NCBI RefSeq assembly: GCF_963855985.1
Contig: NC_087099.1
Location: 3,688,001 to 3,752,000, forward strand
Direction: 5' to 3'
Length of the DNA: 64,000 nt
Origin: Ostrinia nubilalis
Taxonomy: Eukaryota; Arthropoda; Insecta; Lepidoptera; Crambidae
Shown: positions 10,749 through 23,786 of the stretch, one piece after another
Layout of the letters: every line of letters begins with the position of its first letter
Position numbering within the stretch: position 1 is the stretch's first letter
Notes under the pieces: model-generated
What the model was told of the DNA's origin: nothing
What the model saw: only the letters and a program-made list of their open reading frames with translations
Database searches by the model: none
Position numbers and translations under genes: made by a program

Positions 10749-11565
10749 CTGAAACAAGATTTTTCCAGTTTAGCGCGGTAAAATATGATTAGAGGAAGAA
10801 AGTGGTTCGAGGGAACTGATATAGTCTCAAGGATGTCATGTATTTTTAATAAGCTTTTTCTGTAATGGTTTTTATTTTAAGTCAAATTCCAAGAAAATGC
10901 ATGTTGGTCAATTAATCATTACATAGGAATGCACTTTTAATACAATACCAACACCACTTATGTATTTACCCTATTTTTTTAGCAAATAAAGAATTTGAAT
11001 TTGAATTACGGTTTCAAATTGGATTTCGATGATGTCAATGAGAATCATTGTAGTAGATTTAACTCTTTCCCTTTTACGTACAACTGTAATGTCAATACTA
11101 TGTACCTATCTCTATTGAAAACACCGTATAAATATTAGGTTTCCTTACTGGTCTACCTCTACTTAGCTCCAGGCTTCAATCCGTTCAAAATAAGTGAATA
11201 CACAATATATTCACATAAAATTTCAGTTATAGACTCCACTCCATCAAGTACAAAAGAAAAAGTTTTTACAATACGTCATAAAGCATAAGCATCGCAAAAG
11301 CACATCAAAACAAAAACAGATCAATCCGGCCACGATTCCGCTTGACAGTAAAAACGTTATAACCAAGTTAATAAACTCGAAACGGTCTCATCGCGTATGT
11401 ACTCGGCGTTTTCGATTACTCCCAAGTCTGGGGAACACTTAAAGTTAGCAGAGCCGTATTTATGATACATAAAGCCGTTTTACAGCTACGACTACGCGGC
11501 TGCTGACCCAAGTAGGTCAACGTGTTAAGGGGTGGAATCGATAGGATTGATATTTCTGAGAATCG
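10749..11565. other. Intron-like DNA upstream of the signal-peptide exon
   Basis: AT-rich sequence upstream of the exon in the minus direction. I see no TATA or initiator arrangement that would make it a promoter, which fits a splice acceptor rather than a transcription start here. Confidence 0.4.
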
Positions 11566-11568
11566 AGC

Positions 11569-11757
11569 AAATGGTTTTTTTGTTTGCTGCCAGTCCGCGC
11601 CACTTTCGAACGTGATGGTTTTCTTTTGTTTTTTTTTTCTCTCAAATTATTGTCATTGATGACGCGATCGCGTAAATGGTTTAAGGCACCGCGCTACTTT
11701 TGAACGTGATGGATTTCTTTTGTTTTTTATTTTTAAAAATGTTATTGATGACGCAAG
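11569..11757. repeat. Imperfect tandem duplication, about 105-bp period
   Basis: Unit one (11569-11670) and unit two (11674-11757) share, in order, AAATGGTTT, a CCGCGC-C-ACTTT block, GAACGTGATGG, TTTCTTTTGTTTTTT and TTGATGACGC. Substitutions and small indels indicate an old duplication. No mobile-element termini are seen. Confidence 0.8.
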
Positions 11758-13560
11758 CAATCTTTTACAGCCTCATTACATTAGGCTGCATTTTTTGTTT
11801 ATGACCTTTGCCTGTGACCTCTGATATTTTAGAAAATGTAATATCACTAATTGAGATTTAGATGCGATCACACACAAGCAAGATTTGAGTAGCTCGCATT
11901 TCTGAATGAAACCTGAAGACGCAGCGATCACGATTTGAAATTACAGAAACTGTTCCTCAATTCTTTGCAGAAGGATCAAATCTAATCAAAACAAAACATT
12001 AAAAAAATAGTTGTTGCCAATGATTTATAATCAGATATTGTTATTGTGTATTTAACAAAATAATCTAAACTGTTTAAACCAAAGTTTAGTTAGTTACTAG
12101 TTTGCTAGTTTCCTGAAGTCTTTCCCTTAAGTCCTAACATCAGTTGTGGGATTGCAAATAATCAGAAGTGGTTCAGTGAAAAATACTACTGTGGATATTG
12201 GAAGGACGTGGAAATAGCGATGTATTTGGTCTTAGTGACAATGCTTTTAGTTATAGTGCAGCTTTCATTTAAGGAATATTAAATAAAAACGAGAAGCGAG
12301 TCATGTAGGTACCGTAAGTTGGAGAATATTAGTCATTTGTCATATCCTGTCAAGAAATATTCGGACAAAAAATATTTAAGTACCTCCCTAAACCAATTTC
12401 AGAACTACACTCTAGCACAATATATCCGAGGGATCGTTTATCTTATTAATTTATCTTCTTCACAAAACATAATCTATTTCTTGATACCACAGCAAACAAT
12501 AGGAGGCGAAAAAGATAACCCATCTGCAGCCCTTACAATTTGCTGAACGTATATTATTTCGCTGGCGGTGTACGTGAGCAGGGTTTACAACAGACGGAAA
12601 ATATATTGTCATACATAAAAGATCTGGCCATTCAGACCCAAGATGATAATGACTCGTAAGCTGCGATTACTGAAAGTGTAAAGTTTTGTGACCAAAAGTA
12701 TTGACTACCCTCTTTTGTTAAGGTAAAGACTAATAAATAGAATCGTTAAAATAAAATTCTTTTATTGTGGTAAGTTGGCAGCTTTGAATTTTTTACGATT
12801 TCATTCATAACTTTGCCTTTAAAAGCTCTTTTACGAGTCCCGATATGACTTTTTAACTTTTAGCCCTCTACTTAGTCGAGCAATAGTGTGGGCCGGTGTT
12901 AAGAAATAGGGGAAAATAAACTCAGTTATTATTTATTGTAAGCTTCTTTATTAAGCTTACAAGACTTTATTCTGTATGAAGTGACAATAACATCAACAAT
13001 TTCTTTGATATCACATTATTTTCTCTTTCTGTGGTAGGTACCTACATAAACAGTTTCAGTATTTGTATCATTACCCCATTTCACAACGTCCTGCGAAGTC
13101 TGAATGTAACTGAATTAACTTATTTGTAATTTACAGTTTACACTATTAAATAAACAAGTAAACTGTCTTCTCTAAAATATAAACGAGGCTATTTAATTTT
13201 ATTAATGAGAAGCAAATAAAGCTCTAAAACTTCGGTTAACGAACATTTTATTTTAAAACGCTAGTCTGTGTCGTTAAAAAGAAAATATTTAACAGAGAAT
13301 TTCCACGCTCACACGGTATGCGCCAAAAATGCTGGCGAAAAAATTTAAACAAAGTTTGCTAAAAAATTCGGACAAAGTTTGCGTTTGGTGACCAACTTCG
13401 ATCGGAGTCAAGCTGATGAGCGTGGTATAAAACAAATGAGGGTCTCTGGGTAAAAACCTTTAAAAAGGGCTTTTTAAATTACCTATACGTTTTATAAAGT
13501 GTCTATTGCGTACACCGGTGTGTCCAGTAAACTATAATGTAAAAAAATACTGATTTATTT
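11758..13560. other. AT-rich DNA, no supported gene
   Basis: The 75-codon frame at 12319-12546 has no motif or splice support. No repeats of note. Confidence 0.4.
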
Positions 13561-13565
13561 TTGCA

Positions 13566-13700
13566 AGTAAATAAATAAATAAATAAATAATTCCTTAGAC
13601 ATTTTACACTGCGCTTCTAGTCCCAAATTAAGCAAAGCTTGTACTATGGGTACTAGACAACGGATATAAACATACTTAAATACTTTTTTTTTTGTAGTAG
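13566..13700 (-). repeat. SINE 3' module with AAAT-repeat tail
   Basis: An (AAAT)n run at 13570-13590 marks the tail of a minus-oriented retroposon. The sequence beyond it to about 13695 is closely related to 22290-22395 and matches the 3' half of the full SINE at 27213-27500. The tRNA-like head is missing. Confidence 0.6.
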
Positions 13701-13829
13701 GCTTTATATTGTATGTATATTTTATGTATGTTTTTTTGCGGTCAGTATTATTGTCATTCGCTAGTTACTAGAGATCTATCTCCGTGGTCAAGCTGTTCCA
13801 TGATCTGTGTCTTTTTCGAACCATCGCTA

Positions 13830-13922
13830 AGGCTGGCTTACTTTTTTTTACCTTAACAAACGTCAAATTTTTGTCAAACTCCATTAAAAAAATACTGGTC
13901 ATTGTAAGACCGTGCAACTCAT
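13830..13922. mobile_element. MITE family A, copy 1 (degraded)
   Basis: Shares the AACAAACGTCAAA-TTT-TGTCAAACTCCAT core with six other copies. The right end keeps GTGCAACTCA, but the terminal AGGCTGAGTTGCACCA repeat is damaged on both sides. Confidence 0.55.
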
Positions 13923-15550
13923 TTTAAATCTGTTTCAGTGCTTGTTTTGTATAGTTGTATCAGGCTTTAGTCAATCTGATTCCCTAGTGATATTTTCATC
14001 TAATAAAGTAGGTACGTTAAGATGTTAACTCAAAAACTGTTTTAAATATAGGTCACTATTATGGCGATAGGAAAAAAGACATGCAAATTCCAAACAGTTC
14101 GTATTCATGCGGACCGAGAACTGTGTTACGGATAGAAACAATCCCAATTAGAGGATAAAACAATGGATCTGCTCGAGCACGAATGTTCGCCATTGTATCG
14201 AAGCAATGAAGTACAATGGTCTTGTTCCAGGCCAGACCGCACTCTGAATTGCTTCAACAACGCTGTTCAATTGGCTATTTCTAAAGCAAAACTGTTTTAA
14301 TCTGACTGTTATACTGCTCTAAAAGAGCTTTAATTTCAAGCACTTTGTAACATAAACTTGTTTTTATGTAGTTTTGAAAAAAAAAACGATATTTTATTTT
14401 CTTAGTCAATTCTCCTTCCAAATACAATATAATCTCTATAGTGAGAGCCATTAAAACTGGTGTCCAGATACTTAAGATTTGAAAGACCTAACTCATTAAA
14501 CTAAAAAAGCTCAAGAACAAAAGGCTCGTTCAAAAGCTCCTTGTACTAAAGAAATAAAAACAACATACAGTTATAAACCTAATGGCTTCCAACCCACGTG
14601 TTAAGGAAGTCCCATTAATCCCCTTGAATTCCCAACGCAAAGGTTGATTCAAAGATAAAAGGGTCCAAAACTTGAAATATGCCTTCAAACGGCACTATAA
14701 AAGTTTTACGAAAACCTACTCCAATCACACAAAGCCGCCCTCGAGGAAAGCACTCTTATGAACCCCGCCGTACAAAGGTGTTAAACAGTTTGGGCAGTGG
14801 CTCTTAATGTTTTGGGACGGATCAAGGGGAAATCGGGGCCTGGTTTTCAGTAAATGACGATTTAAAAGCCTTCTAAGAGCTTGATATCGCCTAAACGTTC
14901 GAAGACGTAAAAATACATTTATGGATTTATAAGTGTGACAAAGTAAGTTAACTAATTTTACTTACTGATGTAAACTAGTAATTTAATGCAAGCGTTGCGT
15001 CGGTAGTTAAGCGAAACGTTCGCTTTGTTTTAGTCACAATTCAATATTATCACTCAATTGCCGTAAAAATACCTACTACCTACTTTAGAAATACATAAAT
15101 AAGTTAAACCTGAAACAGTGAAAATTCTTAAAAAATAATAAATTAATTAATTTAATGAAAACTTAATTAGGGGTAGTTTCCTTGGCCCTTATTAAAGAAC
15201 TTGCCCCGTCCCTGTCTTCGTCATATGGATTTGAATTAGGGTGGGTGCTCAGCTGCGTAAGACAGGTAAAAACATAAATTGTGGAACCTTTTTAGGGCAC
15301 AAATTACTAAAATGGTCCTTCTGTGTGCGGGACTAACGATCTAAGGTGGGCCGGCGTTAATGTCGTTAAGGCTACGTAGAGACGCCTTAATTTTTGTCTT
15401 ATTCTCTCAAAAATCTTGGATGTTCCGCACTGTGATTCGCTTTATTATCTTTACAATAAACAGTCATGATTTTTCTACTTCTGATCTTATTCTTTTAATA
15501 CAAAGTCATTGTGTTAACTTTAAAAACAAAGCTCTAATCTTAAACGATAC
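13923..15550. other. AT-rich DNA, no supported gene
   Basis: A less AT-rich patch around 14100-14260 has no open frame with splice sites. It may be conserved non-coding DNA, which a cross-species alignment would show. Confidence 0.35.
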
Positions 15551-15555
15551 TGTCT

Positions 15556-15672
15556 CCCCTTTTATTAATAAAAGTTACGCCATAGTTGAACTCTATTTAA
15601 AGTGACGTTTGGTATGGAAATATCACTTTAAAACACTGTTCAACTATAGTGTAACTTTTTATTAATAAGGGG
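15556..15672. repeat. Inverted repeat, MITE-like
   Basis: Arms 15556-15605 and 15623-15672 pair over about 50 bases with few mismatches. The outer ends are CCCCTTTTATTAATAAAAGT and its near complement. The loop is about 17 bases. It forms a compact hairpin, likely a small fold-back transposon. Confidence 0.75.
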
Positions 15673-17490
15673 ACCTGTGTTTTTATCATGGTATTAATTT
15701 GTATTAATTAACCAAGTTAAAAAATTCTCTCAGTCATGTAAAATATTTATTTCATATTCCTTCATTGGGAGTGGGTTAAAAATCGCTTATATTTTTACAT
15801 TTAAACCAGAGTTGGTAGGTTTTGCGACACGGCAGTTAATTATGCGAATCAAAGGGCCCGGTCCCATCTCAACAAAGCTCTGTAATTTTTTATCTTAATT
15901 GTATAAATAATTAAAGCTTTAGCTGCTTGAGAGACTTTTTGTCTACAGCTATGATAATATGATCATTTAATTAGTTATTTGACTGAAGTACCTATTCTAT
16001 TCATGAATTTTAATAAAATAAATAGAATAAAACTACTTTTTTAATGCTAATCAATAACATTATATTTTATGAAATCAGAATCAGATCTTTAGTTTTGTTT
16101 TATATTAATAGACAAGGATTTGTTATTTTTTGTCTTAAATACATAGACATTAGACAATATAAATAACTCTAGCACCTACTCAATTCATCTTGCATTGAGT
16201 AATCTTGCAGAACAACATTTAATAATGTGATGACAATGTGTTGAATGATAATATAAAAAAGTTGAGTGCTTAACGGCATAATGGGGATGGGTTACGCATT
16301 ATAAGTTTTACTTTTTCCCCTTGCAAAAGTCAAATCTGCTATACTAGCTAAATAATAACACTTTTACTACCCTAACTTTACAAGTAAGAGGGTGACTTCG
16401 TAATCGATAGTACGAAAGTTTTCCTTGTATCTCTACTAAATTATTTTTGGCATGTTATTATCAAACTTAGCTTTTGGCTACATTTGGCAACATTTAATGT
16501 TGAAAACTGGAAACTCGGTAAAACAGCCATTAGGCTGAACTAGGCCACGTATCTAGTAACACTCCCTTGACGCGTGTTTTCAGAATTAAAAAAATAGGGT
16601 TATGCAGTTTTTCTACTAGGATTTATGCTTGCATATTTTAAAACGTGAAAGTTTTCCATATTGGAAAGTCAATATGGCTGAGATCTTTTTTACGAACAAG
16701 CTAAAGTAAGCTTTTTCAGTTTTCACATTGTGGATTAATTTATTGCTGCTATGTAGTTGGGTAATAATGATACCCTTGTTTGTACAGAGTGACGGACTAC
16801 ATAAAACTATCAAGTGTTAGAATTTATGAGTCATTGTAAATGAGGGTTTTATTTGGCTCAGTCTTTTAAAAGGTCCTTTGAAACCTTTGAATCCTTTTTC
16901 CATATTTCTTTTCAGGCAATTAGACAAAACATTTAATTTTGATGAGTTGTTGTAACAAGGCTGTAGTTGTTAAAGGGTTTACAGTTATATTAAGAGTTGT
17001 GGTACATTCAACGTCAAATAGTTTTTGATTCAAAGTGGCCAAAAGGCTTATTACAGACGTGTTGCGATTTTTTTTGCTACTTTGGATGTAACGAATTATT
17101 TTACGCTGACTGTAAGTGGTCTTAAGCTAAAATTCTCCATTAAAAGCGTCGTGCAAACTCGCAACACCAGCCCGTATATTTTCTATTTCTCATCTCTGAG
17201 ATAAGTACCACTTCGGACTTGGTCTAGTGCGGTGTTCCACACTAATTTTCACGCCCTTTCGAAGCTCAGAATGCCCGCCCTTTGCGGTTTTTCATGCAAA
17301 GTGCACAGAATAACTTCGGTTTTAAGAGAGTTTTACTTTACTTAGCATGCGCTAGTTTCTGTGAAGCTTAGTTGTAATGTGGCTAAGCTTCTGCAAAATG
17401 AATGTCAAATTACAAAACATATTCACACTTATTTTAGTGATGTGGCCTAACTAAATTCAATTATGCGTAGCAGTTCGTAACATTATAGTC
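15673..17490. other. AT-rich DNA, no supported gene
   Basis: Only short unsupported open frames, including 65 codons at 16616-16813. Confidence 0.4.
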
Positions 17491-17491
17491 A

Positions 17492-17549
17492 TCCTACTAA
17501 TATTATTGATAAATATAAAAATGGAAGTTACTCTTTCACGTAAAACTAC
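17492..17549 (+). mobile_element. Helitron 5' end, interrupted
   Basis: TCCTACTAATATTATT followed by GAAGTTACTCTTTCACG and AAACTACT matches the first part of the Helitron at 24998. It breaks off where an inverted-repeat element begins and appears to resume at about 17730 with ACTGAACTTTGCAC. The Helitron was therefore there first. Confidence 0.5.
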
Positions 17550-17555
17550 TGTGTG

Positions 17556-17727
17556 CTTACCATGAGTTTACGTTAGGAGTGCTCGCTAGCGACTGCGTAA
17601 AAAAATGACATTTAATTGTATGACATATTGTGCAGCGCCCCTAGCGGCTACTTTCAAGAAACAAAATCTTCATAGAGATTTTTGACGTACTCGCTAGCGA
17701 ATACACCTAACGTAAACTCATGGTAAG
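17556..17727. mobile_element. MITE family D, copy 1
   Basis: Terminal inverted repeats start CTTACCATGAGTTTACGTTA and end with the reverse complement at 17727. The inner part of each arm carries a CTCGCTAGCGA palindrome. The related copy at 54302-54457 shares the CGCCCCTAGCGG block and the GACATTTAATGT/GTATGAC region in the opposite orientation. Confidence 0.7.
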
Positions 17728-20700
17728 TACACTGAACTTTGCACATTATATTAACATCTTCATATAAAGTATCGTTTGGCCACAGTTTCGAACAGGCTTT
17801 CAGGCTTTGGGGGCCCTTTTTCCAAGACTATCCTGCTACACCCTTTCAGTTTGTAGAGCCACGGAAAATATCTAGTACATTCATTTAGTGCGTTGCCAAA
17901 ATAACCGATTAACGTCGTCGTTACAAATATCAATATAACTAAGCACTCCCTAATTCGAGGCACTCCTCTAACAATCCCCTAACACCTCCGACCATAAATT
18001 GGACAACAGCAATTACGCCCAACTTCCCCTAGTATTTTATCATTGACGGATGACTGGGATTTGTACGGTAGTAGAAGATAGATACGGCCTCTACACGGAA
18101 CTGTTTTGATCCAAATCATTTGATAAGAGATATCAACATCTTAGAAAACAATAGCAGTGTTGGTTTTAAAATGCGCACGCACATAAAGAGTAGCACAACT
18201 CAAAACAGTTTTTTTACAGGAACAGAAGAACGTTTTTCAGTTCAGTTTTTGCCGCAGATTTTGATAGTCGGATTATTTTGAAATGTGATACTTTTTATCT
18301 AGGTGATTTATTAGTTAAGACAAAATTCGTAGATTTAATCTACATAAAACATGACGAATCTATAAGGGTACCGTTTTTTTGCCATTTGGCTACGAAACCC
18401 TAAAAAGATACACAGAATAGCTACGTTGGCAAAAAAATTAAGTAATACCAACACGTGGAAAAGAGAACGTGAGTAAACGCCTAAACCCTAAGCAACCAAA
18501 TGTGTTGATAAAGTAAAAAGTTTTACCATACTTTTACAAATACCGCAGCGCCTTTGTTATCTCTTTCCCAGGCTTTAGTAATATGTTAGACCTGAGATAT
18601 TGCTTGGAGATTACACTGCCACGTCTTTTTACAACTGTTAGCACTGACTGACAGGCATCCACTGCCTGAACGTAAGTATGTTTTCTTTTTTCACAGACAA
18701 AGTTTCTTGGGCTAAATTATCGTAAAATTATGTTTGTGAAATGGAACGTAGGTAATGTGAGTGAGACTGGTTATAAGAATAGGAATGTATAACTGAGGAA
18801 TTGTTAGTTGATTGCCTAGAGACGAAGATAAACATGGTTGTTAAAATAAAAAAAATATATATTAAAAGCCATTTCCACGGGCAAACCCTTGTCTCTTTTC
18901 TCGATCCCACATTTAATATTCATAGGTTTCTTAGAACGTATCTCCTAATAAATCAGACAATAGTATGTCTACGATCTACGATCGCACAAAGATACTATTT
19001 CCCTACAATTCCTCAAACGCTAATCAGCTGCCTTTGCGCTAAAGCCAAGTCAAATTGAATTTCTCAATTTACCAAAATTATATCCGACTCAAGTAAACAT
19101 TAAAACGGCTATTACAATAAAGTCGAGCGTTCTAGAAACAGCCATCAAATCTCAACTCAACGTCGAGTAAGTTGCTGGCATCACTCATAACAATAATTTC
19201 GCGGATATCACGTAAAGCTCTTGGGTTTATGCGCATATAGCTTCAACCACAGCATTTAGGGTACAAAAGAGAGGTTGTAGCGATTATAGAGAGAAATAGA
19301 GTATTACTCTATACTCTAGAAGTTTTGTGACTGATGCTCACATAAAAAGGCTACCACCCATCCCTAGACTATAAACCACCCATCTCCAAAACTAACCTGA
19401 GAATTTCTACGAATTTAATCTAATTTTCACATGGTCTGAAACTGAAAAGTTTGTACATTATCCGCAATTATTTAGGTATCGATTTAAATATAGCTTTCTA
19501 TTGGTCCAATTTAATTATGCTTATGGTTGGTACCTACTATGGTTTAGGTAACCAAAACAATTTAAAGTGACTAAGCGTCCAATGTACTTTTTAGCGAAAA
19601 CTTAGTGTAATGTGCTTGTTGATACCTCGAGCGTGCTTGTGATCGTGATTTAAAGGCACTAGCTGTAGGGTTGTAATGCTAAGTACTGTAATAAAGCTTA
19701 TCGTTCCCAACTTGGGCCACAATCAGAACCAGCCCTTTCTGTAATTGGACACATTCAGATATGCAAAAAACAGGGGCGGGCTCCAAATGGGCCGCTGAAA
19801 AATTTATGGCCCGCCGTTTGATGGGCCCCGCGTCTCTGGGCTCAAATTTTTTTAGGCCGAGTTAATGGGAAGCATCATTAACCATATTTCTTTCATTAAA
19901 CACGCGTGTGTGCTATTTCTAGAGGGTCAAAAGGCTAATAAGGCCAGCTTTAGCAAGGGCCTTTTAGGACGAGTGAAGTGTCTGAGTTTAATTTAGGTTT
20001 TGCGAAAGTTAAGTAGGGTCGATTGTACGCGGATCACGGGATGAATTTTGATGAATGAATTATGAGAAAAGAAGTCTAGAGTGATATTGTGATTATAAAG
20101 TCATATCATTTTTAAACAGACTTTAATTCTTATACAAAGTACTTTCTTAATGTTATTGAATTAAGCGTTGTACTTAAGTCTCAGTAGCAAATTAATTACG
20201 TGTACTGCACTAAAATCCATCGCAGAAAATCTTTTCTAAGCTAATCATGCGTCAACCAATACGGGCTGGAGGTCGCTCATACTTAATCGGGGTAATCCAT
20301 TTGCCTGGCAAGTTTTATAGATCGACCAATCTAAACTGAGCTGTCTGGCCCCCCGCATTGCCTTTGCAATGAACGTGACAGCAGCAACCCGGTTTGTTGT
20401 GTGGGACCAATATATCTTGGTGATGGTTTATCAGCTCGTAAATTTTAGTCGGTATCTGGCGAAACGTCAAACCGTCCGACGTCGGAACGAAATTTCGGTA
20501 GAAAAACAGATTCGCCGAGGCTTTGAGGCGATATTTTAAAATAGTTTCCAAAAGTGGCACTGTATTTCAAAGCGCATGTTAATTCAGCCAGTGTACCCTA
20601 GATATTGCATAGAGTTTGACGCTAACTAAACAATCTGACTTAACTTTAAATTCAAACTTGAACTGAAATGAAAATCGAAGTCAAATTAAGTCCCGGTTAG

Positions 20701-21140
20701 TACGATTCGTAACAAAATTTCGAGCGCAAATCAAACTGGAGCGAGTCCATGAGATTTGGACAGCTAGCGAAGTGAATGACTGTCTAAACATATTATCGGC
20801 ACTGGATGTTGACTGCTGCAAGTTTCAGCCAAATCAACATCGCCGACGCGATCTACTAGCGTTGATTTTGGCTGGAGCTTAACTCTTTGCTAATTGACAC
20901 CAATAATTCCAATACATAACTTATTTAAGACACCAGTTGAATTAACTGAAAAATTACTATGTCGTAGCTTTGCTTTTGCAATCAATTAACAGTGAGTTGG
21001 GTTCACTTAAGTTGTCAGCCAAAAAAAGTAACATCATACTTAGGATTCATGGAATAAAATGCAGTGATCGCTTTAGCACATAAAAAGTCGGTGTCAACTA
21101 ACCAATTAGCAAGTTTGATAATGACCATTGTCGTTCAGAT
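17728..21140. other. AT-rich DNA, no supported gene
   Basis: Holds several 60-85-codon frames (17760-17963, 18801-19058, 20315-20560) without ATG context, splice sites or recognised motifs. A GC-rich patch at 19770-19850 contains GGGCCGC/GGCCCGCC strings. A small imperfect hairpin is at 20826-20874. Confidence 0.35.
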
Positions 21141-21145
21141 AACTA

Positions 21146-21265
21146 AGACTAAGTTGCACCATCTTATTTTAACTTTGACAAACGTCTAAAATCTGTGAAA
21201 CTCCATAAATAATGCACCGGTTATCGTCATAGTTACCGTTAAAGTAAGATGGTGCAACTCAGCCT
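21146..21265. mobile_element. MITE family A, copy 2
   Basis: Near-complete copy. It has a left AAGTTGCACCATCTTA repeat, a central CACCGGTTATCGTCATAGTTA, and a right end GATGGTGCAACTCAGCCT that is the reverse complement of the left. About 120 bases with no coding capacity. Confidence 0.8.
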
Positions 21266-22288
21266 AAATAAGTCTATTTCATTTGTGACACGAGCATTAT
21301 TGAGCAACTGATTCATTTTCCCACAACTCAAAATGTTTTACTGCCACAACGATTAATTCCACATCAATCTAACAAATCTTACCGCTCTTGCTTCATACAA
21401 AAATGTTTATTCATACGTAATATCCAATATTGAGAAAGGCAATTTTATCTAAGTGCAGTATGTTTGCCGACTGTCTGGTAGAGGTTGCCTACGTTGCCAT
21501 TATGAGCAGATGTTTAATTTAATTTTGCAATTCAATAACGTCTGTGCTACCTTGCAGTATAATATGCTAATACGTTTTAGCGTCCCGTATGAGAATCTGA
21601 AAAAATAAATTCATGATTACCCGCCTTTTTGTCACGAGTTTTTTTCAGAAACTATTTTGTTGTTTGATACTAGTTTCGTAAATTAAGATATTGGTCTGAT
21701 TGACGATGGCACATCAAAATTAACTCTGTGCATCGTGTTGTTGACTTAAGTGCGACTAATTTTACCTATAATTACTCTTATTGATTAATGTATTGGAATA
21801 GATAAGTTGTTGCTTTTTCTCAAAAACCAAGTAAGTGGTAACAAAGGCAAATCCCCACAAGTTTGTTGTCTAAAACTCCAATGTAGAGACGTCCAAAAGT
21901 AACCTCAACCATAATGGGGGTTCATATTGTTTTAACGTGGGTCCTCTCAGCTTTCAGGTCAAGAAAGCTCAAGTTCTTGCGGGCCTCCGTTGTAATGGAA
22001 GATGTCAAGCTTCGCGAGCTTTGACTTACATCTAAAAACATAGATTTGGCTAGTTTTTAGGTCTGTAACTCAACTTTTAGTCTAATTTTTACTTATGAAC
22101 TTTAAACAGTAAGTTAAAAATTTGACTTATAGGTAAAGTTAATTGCTCGAAAATGTAGTAACAAAATAAGGCTTTTTGTGGGTTGGTGAAACTACTAATC
22201 AAAGTCTATATTTTTGACAAAATAATACCATAAAAATCCTGGTCGATATTGAATTACTTATTCTCAGGCATCTTTTTTATCCTTGGAC
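21266..22288. other. AT-rich DNA, no supported gene
   Basis: No supportable feature apart from an imperfect palindrome around AAGCTTCGCGAGCTTT near 22010. Confidence 0.4.
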
Positions 22289-22289
22289 A

Positions 22290-22395
22290 TTAATTTTACA
22301 CTGCGCCTCTAGTCCCAAACTAAGCAAAGCTTGTACAATGGGTACTAGACAACGGATATAAACATACTTATATACTTTTTTATTTAATAGCATAT
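22290..22395 (-). repeat. SINE 3' module
   Basis: Closely matches 13596-13695 (TTTTACACTGCGC, CTAGTCCCAAA-TAAGCAAAGC, GGGTACTAGACAACGGATAT), in the same orientation. No head or tail is preserved. Confidence 0.6.
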
Positions 22396-22820
22396 CACAC
22401 ACTAGTTCAGAAAATACATTGGCCTAGTAACCTTAGCTTTATCATACTGTTGCACGTCCATTAAAGGAGTGTTTACAACACGGATGTCATCCACAGATTA
22501 TAAAAAAGCGAGAGTACTGTATTAAAAATAACTCTACATAAAACAAGCATCCCAGCAATACCCGAGGGGAATATTTACGAGCACTCACCTGAACCGCGGC
22601 ATAGTGGTGGGACAAGACAGCATTGTCGATAGTATGGATAGGTACGAGTAGCTAAGTGTATTATATTGGCCTTTTGTTAAAAATAGAACAGCCTCAAATG
22701 GAAAATATAAGCTAGTCAAATCGAGATCCAAGGAAAGCAGTTCGAATCCTTCCGCTGTGCCGCTGGATGAACCCACTCGTACGTAACACAAGTATTTATC
22801 TTTCCACGAGAGGTTAACGA
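22396..22820. other. AT-rich DNA, possible B-box remnant
   Basis: A GTTCGAATCC string at about 22740-22749 could be a B-box from a lost SINE, but no A-box partner is seen. The minus-strand 68-codon frame is unsupported. Confidence 0.3.
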
Positions 22821-23043
22821 TCTATACTAATATTATAAATGCGAAAGTAACTCTGTCTGTCTGTCTTGCTTTCACGCCTAAACCACTGAATCAATGTTGA
22901 TGAAATTTGGCATAGAGATAGTTTGAGTCCCAAGAAAGGACATAGAATAGTTTTTATCCCGGTATTGAAACAAGGACACGCGCGATAAAATATTTCTGTG
23001 ACAGAAAAATTCCACGCGTGCGAAGCCGCGGGCGGAAAGCTAG
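22821..23043 (+). mobile_element. Non-autonomous Helitron
   Basis: It starts TCTATACTAATATTATAAA after a host A and ends GGGCGGAAAGCTAG before a host T. A CTGT microsatellite follows the 5' end and a GC-rich CGAAGCCGCGGGCGG segment precedes the 3' end. The 40504-40728 copy is almost the same length and clearly homologous throughout. No Rep/helicase is encoded, so it depends on an autonomous element elsewhere. Confidence 0.85.
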
Positions 23044-23640
23044 TATCAAATAAACTAATAGTGTTTTAAAAACTTGACATTCCTATATTAAACATAACCT
23101 ACAACAGAAAATTGATTTGACGATGATTGAAACATCACCGTTACAGTACTTTTATTTGAACTGGATGAACGAATTACATCAAGATTTCACGGATATTGTA
23201 ATTCAACATTGCGATGGTTATTTTTTGTCAATACTTTTTAAGTTCACTTTTCAAAACATCGATAAAGATACCTATCGACATTTTCCTCCCCCTTATCCAC
23301 GTTTCAAAGCGGATGCGTCTCTAACCTGATTAGCTATTACTACGCACCGCGGCGCCACTCGCGCCGCATCCGACGGTTTCATTCAAATTATTCACCGTTG
23401 ATTAACCCGTAGTACCCGTACGCGTTTTTACCTAGATGGGGATTTTGCACCTGGGCATGGGGTGCTTATGCGTGGGTAGACTGGGTAGATATGACCCATT
23501 TGAGCATTTGAAATTAATTGCTGACGCTTAATTTAATTTGAACTAAAGGGGGTTGCTTTTGTGGTTGGTTTTATTGCTTGTTGAGGTTTTAGACTGTACG
23601 TTTCCTGAGTGCAACTTTACTAAGTGTCTGATATTAGAGT
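23044..23640. other. AT-rich DNA with short GC-rich patch
   Basis: A GC-rich patch around 23345-23375 (CACCGCGGCGCCACTCGCGC) is not in a supported open frame. The plus-strand 70-codon frame at 23117-23329 is unsupported. Confidence 0.35.
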
Positions 23641-23644
23641 TACA

Positions 23645-23786
23645 CCTGTATTCACAAACAATGCTTGCTTAAGTAAAGCAGTAAATCGAACGCACAGCGT
23701 TGAATAGAGCTCTATGATTGGTTTGTGTGTCACCCTGTGCGTCCACGCGCACTGTGTGACCTCATAGTAATGTCTGTGAACACGAG
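23645..23786 (-). mobile_element. MITE family B, copy 1
   Basis: Starts CCTGTATTCACAAACAATGC, runs through AAGTAAAGCAGTAAATCGAA and CGCACAGCGTTGAATAGAGC, and ends near 23786 with the inverse CTGTGAACACGAG. It is the reverse complement of the copies at 30859, 37601 and 58993. Non-coding. Confidence 0.8.

Noticed and set aside
17760..17963. Minus-strand frame with hydrophobic start, resembling a small secreted peptide
   Set aside because: The first codon is GTG, no ATG or splice acceptor of quality is present, and nothing is recognised.
20826..20874. Small hairpin resembling a microRNA precursor
   Set aside because: Arms of only about 13 bases; too short and not matching any microRNA I know.
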